From assembly GCF_000204055.1 (NCBI RefSeq), contig NW_006768851.1, forward strand, positions 186,001 through 250,000: a DNA stretch of 64,000 nt, written 5' to 3'. This DNA is from Melampsora larici-populina 98AG31 (Eukaryota; Basidiomycota; Pucciniomycetes; Pucciniales; Melampsoraceae). Numbering within the stretch: position 1 is the first letter of the stretch; each line of letters begins with the position of its first letter. Below, in pieces: positions 49,727-60,299 of the stretch. Under the pieces are notes generated by a model that did not search any database, was not told the origin of the DNA, and was given only the letters and a program-made list of their open reading frames with translations. The position numbers and the translations under genes were made by a program.

Positions 49727-49762
49727 TAGTTATCACAGAAAAGTCGAAATCCGGATCTACCC

Positions 49763-49830
49763 AGTGACCGCCAGCTGTTTTCAAATTTCAAATTTCAGAT
49801 TTCGGATTTCGGATTTCGAAATTTCAACAT
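49763..49830 (+). repeat. ATTTCGG-rich dispersed repeat fragment
   Basis: AGTGACCGCC followed by short ATTTC(A/G)G(A/G) units; the reverse complement of a similar tract at 58160-58236. Confidence 0.6.
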
Positions 49831-50055
49831 TTTTGATTTCATGAGTGCAAGCCCCTGCATAATACTAAACATAGCTCAAGATGCTGTTGTACATGCGATT
49901 TAAAAGTTGACCCCTTGCCCTGGGTGTTATTGAGCAGTCTTTGGAGTCTGTGAAGTCCTGAAAAAGGGATGTTTCTGTCCTCCGATCTCAACCAATTCAT
50001 CAGTGTAATAACTTCAAAAATCTTACCACTAATTACCACTAACTATCAGTCCGTG

Positions 50056-52556
50056 ATGGATAATCATTCAGAGTGCAGAGGCTGTGGAAACCTTTTCTCA
50101 AGAATGACCACACCCTTGTGTGGTCGATGCCAGTGGAGGCAAAACAATCCCAAATCCGGACGATGTGAAACACCCCAGTGCACCAGTTGTGGGAAGTGCT
50201 ATGTCTTTCTTGACGAGTCCGAATGCCCATCATGCAAGAAGAGCAACAACAACAGCGGTCTCTCAGCACTTCTTCCACCTCTCAATCCACCTTCATCGGC
50301 CTTGGCAACTGCTCCTTTGGGTCCAAACATCAACACACCTTCAATCGCGTCTAGTCTTCCACAGGAGCTATTTCAGGGTGTTTTGAGTCAGCCAAGTCAC
50401 CCGTCAACCTCTTTTATCAATCGCTCTCGACTCGATGTCCCCTATGGTTCTCAAATTTTAAATTCACAACTGCAAGGATCCATTCGGGCTTCTCAGTCCG
50501 GGAGACGAACTGTTGGAAAGCCAAAGGGGAGGAAAACGAAGCAAATAGAGGAATGTACAGAGGAAGATAGCCAAGAGATTGAAATTCCAATGAGTTTTTT
50601 GTACCTCAGTGGAATCGGCAAGTCAACTATTGTACATCCACTGACACCCCGTAAATTCAAAGTCAAGTTGAACGATTCGGATTGGTTCTGGAGTCTAGGT
50701 TGGGAAGTATATGCCTACTATCTGAAAGAAGCCGAGGATTCAGCATGGCCATCTGAGCAGCTTCAGAGAGCTAAGAAGATCCATCCTCTTCCCCCCGACT
50801 TTTCAACTACGTACTGTATCATCGCAGAAAATGGGATCTCGGTTTCAAAAGAGTCAATGGAATCAACAATTCGAAAGAGCAAAAAGCTTGATAATAAGAA
50901 GTTTGGCTTAATCTTCAACATGCAGAAATACCTCGCCACTCTTAAGGAAGCTTCTCCCGAGCCTGAGAACCTGAAGCCTACGTCTCGAAAACGCAAGCAA
51001 AAGTGTATTGTAAAAGTGGATGAAGATGATTCAACAGACGAACTAGACGAACTGGAAGATGATTTTGAGCAATCTTCTTCTCGCACTCAAAAGCGCAAGC
51101 AAACCTATTTATCATCTGAATCCGATGAAATAGGCGAAATCCATTCTGATACTGATGGTATCCTAAATCATCCGGCCGGTTCTCAACCCTCCAAAGGTAC
51201 CCAACCAATCCTTAAGTTATGCGTCAATGCACCTGATTCATTCCCTGGCAATGAATCAAAACAAATGGCAGAAAGTTCACACGGTCATGATGATTACCAA
51301 GACACTCAGAAACTTGTAAGTTTGTTTCTTCACAAGTCACTTCTTACGACCGATAGGTTAATTGACTCTTTTGATATGACATGTTTGATTAAACAAAGTC
51401 CACCACCCACAAGGACAGTTTCTCGGTATCTGTACAAACTGATCAAACACTACCAATACATGATGTCTTGTTAGGGCAGTTGGAGCATGATGAATGTCAG
51501 TATTTTATCTTTTGACTCTGTCGGACCAATGTGTGTAATGGTGCTAATATCAACTAACTTCTCTTGTGTTTGATATCTAGCTATGTCCCTCGAAAGCTTT
51601 GGTAATACACATCAACTCGCTCCCTCTGCAAGGCCGATCCTTCCATACCCCCCTCGCCCGATTGAATTGGAACGAAGGGTGGCTACTTTCGCTCATCACT
51701 AAAAACGAAGAAGCCGTTTTCAAACCGACCCCAATCTCCTTCCGTGTTGATCGTGATTCATTAATCGGTTCGGGTCGCAATATGCAGTGCTTCAAAGCTG
51801 AATTGATGCTTGACAATCAGGTACATCGTGTGGTGGCCAAACAGAGCCCAAGTCTTGACTGTCCTTTGGCGTACTATCAGTGTCAAGCTCAGACATATGT
51901 CCACGTAGAGGGTGTTATCAACAAGTTCAAAAGGGATGTCTTGAGTAACAAAAGGTTTACTCAACTTCAAAAAGACCTGGTCGAGGGTTTGAGAGTATGT
52001 TTTCCTTCGGCTTTGAGCTTGTCGAGGTTTTAGCTGATACACCTGTACTCTGTACGTTTATCTTCCAACTATTTCAGATTGTGAAGGGCTGGGTTGTTCA
52101 AATTGTCGGTACTGAAGAAACACACCTCATGCCGAAGAACGACAGTTCAAATCTCTGGTTTTTTGAGGAGGAGCTTGTAGGTGATTATGTGAAATACGTC
52201 GGCAATGCGAATTTCACCATCGAACTACCAGGAGATCAGCTTCATGAAATGCTCCATGCATTAACCCACTACGACTTGGATAAGAACGCTGGTCGCTCTT
52301 TCATATGCGACTTACAGGGAGTCGGCTCCAACCTGACAGACCCAGCTGTCATCGATCTCGAGTGAGTCCAGCACCTCATCAAATCTTTAGATTATCTTTT
52401 TAATGATTCTTCTTTCATTGTAGTAAAACCTTTTCAAGCGGAAACCTCAACTATGAAGGACTGGAGTTGCTCATTGATCAGCACGAGGAAAACCCTTGGT
52501 GCAGAAACCTGGGCCTCAAATGTGTCGAGACTTGGACATCTCAGCTCAAGAACTAG
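50056..52556 (+). CDS. Alpha-kinase with N-terminal Cys-rich zinc module, 696 aa
   Basis: Ser/Thr kinase of the MHCK/eEF2K class. Exons 50056-51315, 51581-51994, 52078-52361, 52424-52556, phase-consistent. The N-terminus has four Cys pairs (ECRGCGNLF, LCGRCQ, CTSCGKC, CPSCKKS), likely a zinc module; then a long disordered Ser/acidic region with a basic stretch. Kinase domain from about residue 430: RVVAKQ (nucleotide-contacting Lys), FFEEELVGDYVKYVGN, ALTHYDLDKNAGRSFICDLQGVGSNLTDP (catalytic Asp, Q-G-V-G and TDP all present), then LIDQHEENPWCRNLGL, where the zinc motif has lost its first Cys. An in-frame ATG at about 49969 is possible, but MDNHSEC directly precedes the zinc module. Such genes are expanded in some basidiomycetes. 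Looks active. Confidence 0.88.
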
Positions 52557-52599
52557 ATCTGAAATACACGGAATGAACCCCATCACTCGTCACTTTTAA

Positions 52600-52760
52600 T
52601 CGAAACCGATCGGTCTAAGAATCGATCGATCGATTTCGATTCAACTCTCAATCAAACCACATCTCATGATCAATCATTACCCGGTAGTCTATGTATACAT
52701 ATCAAACTGTTCCCCGTCAATTTTCGACAGATCGATTTAAAACTGGATCGATTCAAAACT
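52600..52760. repeat. CGAT-rich palindromic tract
   Basis: Overlapping palindromes such as GAATCGATCGATCGATT and repeated GATCGATT(T/C)AAAACTGGAT units downstream of the alpha-kinase. Function unknown. Confidence 0.55.
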
Positions 52761-54281
52761 GGATGTTGGAAACTACAGAAGCGTACACATGAGACGAGAT
52801 GCTTCAAATCACCTCAAACCATCAATAGTCGAGTTTTTGTATTAGAATCTGTTCATGGTTTTCAAACGATTGATTTGAGTCGAGATCGTCAAAGAACATT
52901 ACCCGAAGAGCAATTGAGCTACACAATATAATTTACTGCACATTACTCCATTCATCTCCCAGTACATATCAAGATAATCAATTATGTAGCTCGCTCGCTT
53001 TGACCTCAACACCAATTCCCTACTAATCCCCCTGTTTCTTCCCTTTGAATCAATCCTGCTCTAAAATCTTGAAATTGTGAAGAGGATAATCTGAAAATGT
53101 CACTTACCTGGTTATTGTTTGGTCTACACAATATATGATTTTACAATCATCAGCCTTTTTTAGTATGTTCAATTGTTCTGAAATCTCAAATTGAAATCTC
53201 AAATAGTCAACGCTTTGAGTGGAGTGGAGAGGTGGTTGATTGAAGAATATGGAAACATCCCACATGTGGTGAAAACCAGATTCACATCTAGACAAATTGT
53301 TTCAACTATTTGTTGAAGAGTAAATTGGGAAATAAACATGTGTACTTTTGTTTCCACAATAATCTAAATGAGAATGAATTTAACTGCTCCTTGATTTACA
53401 TTTGGTGAAGAAGAAACAATTAACCTGATTCTTCTGAATCTTCATCTTCATAAAACCCCTCTAAATCTAGATGTGGTTCAATCAGTCTCAACAAGGGTAA
53501 AACCTGATGAAAAACTATCCATACATTGTTGAGTATAATTTGGTTTTCTTGAATACCTAACCGTTGAATCAAAGTGGAAATTTCTAGGGACAGGTGTGGA
53601 GGTGAGACTTGCAAAAGAGCCCCATGGTCCGGGTATTGATCATTGATTATTTGCTGTATGGCCTCGCGGGGTACAGGATGAAGTCCTTGGGTACCATCAT
53701 AATTCTCAGGGGAGTAGAAACACGTGTTGGGTGCCACTCCAGTTGGGAGGTGTGAATTTGGATTTCTGCGAGTTCGGTAAGTGTTCTTCCTTTCCATGAA
53801 TGAATTCATCACACGTTGAACTAACGGTATCCAGAGGTGTAAAAACAAAGCCCTGCACACATAATTTTAAATCATGTTCATGTTAGCAAGGCAACGTCAA
53901 TGAAAAAAGGCTGAAGTCGGTGTAAAATACTTACTTCTGAAGTGGATCCTTTGGATTATACATCCCATTATCAATGGCCAGTTTGATATCATCACGTAGA
54001 GTTGTATTCTTTGCTCGCATTAGCTGGGCCCAAAGCGACTCAATTTTTTGATTGTGAGTAGAAGTGGTGTAGTGGTGATGCTTCAATGCGTCTTCAACAG
54101 TCTCACCAGCATAGATATGTGTAAACAAAGCTTGGAATGTAGCCATATCACCAGTCTCGGTTCCATGATCAGTTGAAGTTTTGACTGGGAATCCTCCAAC
54201 AGCAGAAACAAGCTCTAGAAAATATAGACCAACTACGCGTGGGTTGTTGTTTGTTCGTCCAACTCGAAGACTCAAAACCTT

Positions 54282-56578
54282 CCTTGACCACTAGAACATC
54301 GGGGGGCGGCGGGCCGCCCCCATCAGGCTCGGGGATCTTGTGTTGTGGACTGCGCAGAATACATTACAGTTGTCTTGTGTAGCGCCATTGCAACATGAAC
54401 AGACACAGAATACACATATTTTTTCTTTGGATCATTGAAACTTCTGACTATACAAACAAATTCAACTACATGCTCAACTTTCAGCATTGCTTTGTTGAAT
54501 TTGACCATCAACCTTGCATGGCACACATACATGCCATCAAATCCTATCCATTGTTCATCCTTGTAGTAAAACACTTATAATTATTCAATCAAAAATTGCA
54601 TAAGCACTTACCATTCAATCCCAATACTTATGTTCAAGAAACAACAACACATCACTGAAAGATCTCCGCTCAACACAACTCAAGATCTTTCTATGACTGG
54701 AAACCCCCATCCTCTTAGGATCTGCCAAAGTTGAATTTGCTATCATCACAATTTTGGCCATAATGTCATAATCAAAAAAGATTACACATTTCATCCATCC
54801 CACATGTGAGGATTCTAGCAAGGTGAGAAGGAAGGTCCTTGCTTCTTTGGCTCACTATGGGACCCTCTCAAAATGTGATATTGAAATTGAATGCCATAAT
54901 CATGAAGTACTGGTCCATCTGATTCACCAGCATAGCTTTGTTGATGAGATTGAGTGAGAATTGAGTGATTGAAGCAAAAACAGCAGTCAAATTTCCACTT
55001 CAAAAGAAAAATTATCACTCTATTTCTTTTACCAGCTTTGCATGGTGGGCTGAGAGTTTCAGAACTACCCCTTTGGCTGTAGGATGTATCATAAGAACTT
55101 CACTGATCTTGAAAGTTAAGCAAGGACAGCCCCATGAGCTTCAAGATTGATATACAAACATGATAGAATCTTGTGTGTCACTATCAAATCAACTTTTCAT
55201 CTTAAAATCACCCAATATGCAAGGGTGTTGATATGTAGGTGGAACATGTACGTAGGAATCCACTTTCCCATTTTGGATTGTGATCTTTGAGATCTGTATG
55301 CGTTATATTTGCTTTGAAGAAAAAAAAGATGAAAAGAATGATATAAAGGTCATATTGAATCCATCTCTCTGTCTAATATCTTCACATCAACACCAACTTG
55401 AGTAAGATCTTTTAGATTGAAATTTCCATTTGGCATATCATATATCCTTCCAGATAAAGTAAGATGTTTCATTGAATCAGATAATTGTTTTTCATGAATT
55501 TGCATAAAAGGTAAATCTAATGAACAGATTTGATTACTTCGAGAAACTTGAGAAACTTGATTTGAAGTAAAGGTATTAGTATCAGAATATGATCTTGATT
55601 CTCAACCAAGTTTCATAAAATTTCCTTTTGATTGATTAGGTTGAATTGATTCTATGACTCTTGATTTATTTAATTTAGTCATTTGTTCTTTTAAAAAGTC
55701 TGATAAAGTGTGAGGACGTGTTGATCTAGCTGGACTATAAAGGTATTGATAAAGTTGATCATCATTCACCATACATTATTGCCTATGATTTATAGTATCC
55801 AACTTGGCAAAAATAAAAAAACAGTGTTGTTCAGGAGACATCGTATACAAACAAAATAATATGATCATTAGGTAAGGCAGGCCATTGTGTTGAGATAGTG
55901 TTTGAGTTGTAGATACGATTGGGGTTGAGAAGGATGCTTTGAAGTTTGGGTCATGAGTTAACAGGATTAGACACCAGACTATCAGGTTCATGACTGAAAG
56001 ATGGATTAATAAAACTTTTAGGACTATAGCCGTCCAAATGTTGAAGAGGTTCAGACTCAAAAAGAAGGCTGTGTAAACAGTGATATGAGCTCCTGGGACA
56101 CTTCACATACTCCAAAGAGAAGCATTTTTTCAGACTGTCCATTCCAACGTTTTGTTTCTTCTAACACGGGTCAATCCGCTGTGTAGAAAGCAACGGTATA
56201 CCAAACATTGCCTGATATTCAGCAGTTAACACCCGCCATCATAGGACCCTGTGGAGTTTGGATTGTAGAAGACATCGTTGGAGAGCGAGCCACTTAGCAT
56301 GTGCGTGTATGCGAAAAACTGGCGATCAGTCGCAGTTTGTCTACATAGTAACAAACAAATCCCTGGGGCAATCACCCCACTCACTTCTGGAATGCAGACT
56401 GACGCAGAGCCACAATGTTAAAAGAGGCACTGTATTGTAATCAAGCAATGAGCTCCGTTGTGGTAACAGGTTACAGGGTGTTTCGGGCAGACACATCGAT
56501 AGGTTTCAGGCCGTTTTGAGCAGACACATTCCTTCTGGTGGTAACTATGCAGTAACCATGCATCTTTCCTTTAGTTGT
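54282..56578. mobile_element. Insertion splitting the integrase gene, type unknown
   Basis: About 2.3 kb between the two halves of the integrase frame; both sides share TCAA, a possible short duplication. Near one end is a GC hairpin (about 54301-54321, GGGGGCGG...CCGCCCCC). Inside are only decayed frames. No transposase or terminal repeats recognised. Confidence 0.5.
55350..56142 (-). pseudogene. Decayed protein-coding relic
   Basis: From 56142 a frame begins MDSLKKCFSLEYVKC, hits TGA after VSNPVNS, continues with coding-like PKLQSILLNPNRIYN, and another segment from 55772 (MVNDDQLYQYLYSPARS) runs to 55350 with one internal TGA at 55602-55604. Codon composition looks like host coding DNA. 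The family is not recognised. Confidence 0.45.
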
Positions 56579-57540
56579 TTGATGTATCAATAAAACCGTA
56601 GATACATATTCCATAAGGCTTGAGTTTATCATGGCCATCGCTAGCCCATAAGTGATTTGGCCCTGGCACATGGAATATCCTTTGCTTCAGAACTCCTCGA
56701 CGACGAAGTTCCATCCCATCAGGATCAATCACCCGCATCAGCTGGTAAACTGTATCACGATTGATCCTAATGTGGTGATTTGTAGCAAGGTTTTGCTGCA
56801 TAGTCCGATAGCCTGCGTTCCGATCTTCACCCTCAATTGCTTCCAGTAATAGATCTACCACCTGATCCACTGTCACACGCCCTTGCTGTACATGATCACG
56901 ACGCCAATTGATACCCAAATCTTTTGACATTGTTTGAATGTTATACATATTGATTGGAATATTGTAAGTATCTTTGATTGCACACATAGCTTCCAAACGT
57001 GTCATGCCAAGGGTGTAGTATTGTTGAATGAGAGGATAAGCTAGTTCCTTCTGCTCTTGAGTCATTGATGCACGAGCGGTGGTAAGATCAAAGCGCTGGA
57101 GAATACGCTGCAGAGTTTGCAAAGTTGTCTGAATATCGTGATCATCATGAAGGCGAGTGACCATAGTAGTCTGAGTGATACCTTCCTCACAGTAGCCAAG
57201 AAGGATTTCGTCAAGGACTTCATCATCTATTTCATTGATTTGTACCATGTTTTTAGCAAGTTGATTACAAGGTTGAGTGAGTAAAAGTGATACTGAGTTG
57301 AGTGAGTGATTTTTTAAAAAATAATTCAGCGTGGAATTGGATAAAAACCACGGGAGGTGGGTGGTGATGGGGGTGGCTAGCTGGTGAAGAAGACGAGTGT
57401 AGAATTGATAAGACACTCGGTGGGGGGTGGTGATGATGGTAGCTTGCTGGTGGTGAAAAGACAAGCGTGTGATTAACCCTCGGTGGTGATGGTGGTGGTA
57501 GCTGGTGTCAGCGATGATGATGGTAGCCGGTGGTGTGTTG

Positions 57541-58114
57541 TCAGCCTGAGCCCCGACGGGGAATTGTCGGGGACTAGCTCGCCCGGACCCCGCCCCGACG
57601 GTTAAGAGGCCTCCCCGATCCCGTTCTCGGGTCCCCGATCGGGTTTTTTTGCGAAAAAAATGGCTGCCCGGACCCCAACCGAGTTCCCCGCCGGGGCCCC
57701 GACGCTCCGGCAAAAACTGCCCCTCACCCATGGATCAAACACGGTCCCGGCCTATTTGCGTATAGATCCGCAAAAAAGGACTGTACTGCCAGTCTGCTTT
57801 GGCGTAATCGTGGTATTTGGGCATTTGGTGCAGGGGCCGAGGCGCCTTGAGGTGTGGCTGAGGTCTCTTTGATGCCTCCTGCTGCCCACCTGGTGTCTTT
57901 TTTGTTCTCGAAAAGGTGGTTACAGGTGGTTACACACCTGTATTTGCCCCGTCGGGGACCCGTCGGGAAACTGGTTTTTCCAAGTCGCCAGCCCGACTCC
58001 CGACTCGCGGGGATCCCCGACCATCGGGGGTTCCAAAACCTTTGCCCGAACCCCTTACCGATCGGGGGCCCCGTCGGGGACCCCGATCGGAATCAGCTTC
58101 GGGGCTCAGGCTGA
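57541..58114. mobile_element. GC-rich TIR element, 574 bp
   Basis: Perfect 16-bp terminal inverted repeats TCAGCCTGAGCCCCGA. Flanks GTGTGTTG (57533-57540) and GTGTGGTG (58115-58122) match at 7 of 8 bases, suggesting an 8-bp target duplication of hAT type. The interior is full of CCCCGA(C/T)CGGGG palindromes. No coding. It sits upstream of the integrase start codon. Confidence 0.7.
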
Positions 58115-58122
58115 GTGTGGTG

Positions 58123-59289
58123 TGATGTCGAAAATCCGGAGGCGGAGATCGGAAATCAAAAATTAGAACAAAATTCGAAAATTCGAAATCCGAAATCCGA
58201 AATTTGAAATTTGAAAACAACGTGGCGGTCACTTCACGTCGCGGCTTCCGTATTTCACACTTCCAAGAATTCAAGATGCGCAGTATGTATTCAAGTAAGG
58301 AAATAAGATACGGTCAAGAGGCGACTTCCACAGTATCGGACAACGAGATCGTAGGCTCTCTGGAAAGATGTGGGAGCTGACGGACGGCCCTTTCAAAGCG
58401 GACCAGATTCTTCCACATGTTTGTTTTTTTCCTTCTGTTGAAAAACAGTTGTGTCGAAATTTCTTCATCCACCAAAATTTAACCTGTCCGAGTCCCACTC
58501 TTGCCTCAGAAAGCGCTAAGAGAGGGATTCAAGGCCAGAAAATTGGCGTGATAATACTTTTCACCAATTTTGCTTCCCTTTAACATCCATTTTAAGGGCT
58601 ACGCACCTCAGGGAAACTCACTCCCAACAACCAGCTAATAGACTAGAAAAAACAGATGAGTATACAGAAATAATCAGATCTGGAGCCTGCCCTGGAAACG
58701 CTTAGGAAGCCCACAGCCGTGAACCGGTTGTACAACATGTTTTTTGTTTGAATATTTTGTTGTTCATGTTTTTAGGTGTACTTTTTGTTGATGTGTCACC
58801 AAAAAATTGTATTGAAGAATAATGATCTACAGGTGTTGGATGGCTTAGATCCAAAGACACATATCTGACACTTTTAAAATACCTCTTCTTTTTGTCATCA
58901 TTTAATAGATAACTTAAAACTTAAAAAAAAGAAAGATCAAACTGACACAAATGTTCTTTTACAACCAAATCAAAAAACCCAAAAATACAAGAAAAGAAAA
59001 GTAGATATGAAATATTAAAAATCAAAGAGAAAAATCTGATGAAAATGTAAAACCTTAATGATCCCATTCAAGATTTTAAAATATTAAATAAATTAGGATA
59101 AGCCCGAATATGATGTGATTTATTGATGTCAGAAGTTAAGTTTAGATGATCTAGTACCAATCTTTTTAGATTGTCAAGATATCTTACCCACCATACCAAA
59201 TTATTTCATGATTAAGATCATAGATGAATCTCCATGAATCATAATGTACGAGAGCCGGATCTTGAGAAGACTGAAAAGACAGCTATGAA
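58123..59289. other. Intergenic 3' of SUMO copy 2
   Basis: Begins with an ATTTCGG-type tract and the 27-bp inverted match at 58226-58252. At 58740-58865 it resembles 33966-34110 downstream of SUMO copy 1. No gene supported. Confidence 0.5.
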
Positions 59290-60048
59290 CTAACTGATAG
59301 TTTGTGGATTACGTGCTGCGCAAACGGCGCAAGTATCCTATGAAAAAAAGAGAGCAAGAGCCGAATGAAACCAAGACGAGGGTAGAATTTGAAGGTATGA
59401 TGAGGACAAACCCAAGTTATCACAACCTCAACATGGTCTCCATCGGTCATTCTAAGCTATTGGAACACAATATCATCAGTAAACTTGACTTGAATGGTCA
59501 GAGTAGGGTAAGTTGAAAGGTGTCACTCACATCCTCGGGGGAGCTCTGGTTGTGATCAAAGGATGAAAATTAAAAGCTCATGATCAGACCTGTTATAACA
59601 ATATGTATGTGATAATCAAGAAGACTCACTTCTCCACAGAGTCTGAGAATAAACTCCAAAAAATCAAAATCAAATCAAAAATTTATACAAAGAAAACCAA
59701 ACTGAATCAAAAAGATTTTTTTTTAAAAGTTTTGTTTGTTTTGATTTCTAACCTTTGATTATCCCACCTAAAACAAAATGTACCATTCTTCAAACCAGTA
59801 TGTTCAGCATAAACGTCCATGACTCTATCAAATCTAGTGGTACGTTTCATTTTGATCTCAACCAAATTACCTTCATAACCTATTACTTTAAACTGTTTAT
59901 ATCAGTTTGAAGTATTGATTGACGAAAGAAATGATTAAATTGATTTTAAAAACACATAGCTTCTGGGAGAGAAGATCAGAAGGGTCATAACGAAGCTTAC
60001 ACGAATACGTGATTGAGATTCGAGTATCATGATTTCTAGGAACTCCAT
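59290..60048 (-). CDS. SUMO-like protein, copy 2, lacking the diglycine
   Basis: Same architecture as copy 1: minus exons 60048-60001, 59892-59753, 59642-59630 (13 nt), 59545-59531 (15 nt), 59456-59412, and a tentative last exon 59337-59290; about 102 aa. Seen: MEFLEIMILESQSRIR, VIGYEGNLVEIKMKRTTRFDRVMDVYAEHTG, CFRWDNQRL, SSPED, LRMTDGDHVEVVITW. The fold-determining core is kept, but DTPE became SSPE, the EQ before the diglycine became TW, and the terminal exon I can find reads DTCAVCAARNPQTIS with no Gly-Gly. As read it could not be conjugated; it may be a non-conjugating SUMO-fold protein or a decaying paralog. An additional upstream ATG exon (60297-60270) is possible. Confidence 0.75.
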
Positions 60049-60299
60049 TTGCTATTGATAAATTATAACGATTCTAATTCGATCTTATTAGCAATCAAAA
60101 CTTTTGATGACAACATAAAAGAATACCATAAATGCTCACCAAACGTCACGGTCTCAATGAGAAAGAGTACCTAATACAATTTTAATTTGAGAACGGGTCA
60201 AAGGTTGAGCAACTGGTGAAGAGCTTTATAAAGTGTAGAGGTTTTATTCAAAGGTTCGAAAGAACTTACGACTCTTCAAGCTTTTCCAAGAATCCATTT

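Larger units (their letters stand above)
53420..57249 (-). pseudogene. Integrase-core (Ginger/retroviral-type) protein gene, split by insertion
   Basis: Start MVQINEIDDEVLDEI at 57249. Residues 1-180 are helical with KDTYNIPINMYNIQTMSKDLGINWRRDHV; then WASDGHDKLKPYGICIYGFIDTS with the first catalytic Asp. The frame stops at about 56574 and resumes at about 54281 with RKVLSLRVGRTNNNPRVVGLYFLELV, TDHGTETGDMATFQ (second Asp) and STHNQKIESLW (catalytic Glu); an intron (53930-53861) leads to the last exon ending at 53420. Order and spacing match the integrase-core proteins common in basidiomycete genomes. The 2.3 kb between lacks a proper intron boundary and holds other decayed sequence, so it is read as an insertion. 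Not functional as it stands. Confidence 0.75.

Noticed and set aside
54395..55150. Plus- and minus-strand frames within the insertion as genes
   Set aside because: Short, mutually overlapping, with no shared splice model or recognisable motif.
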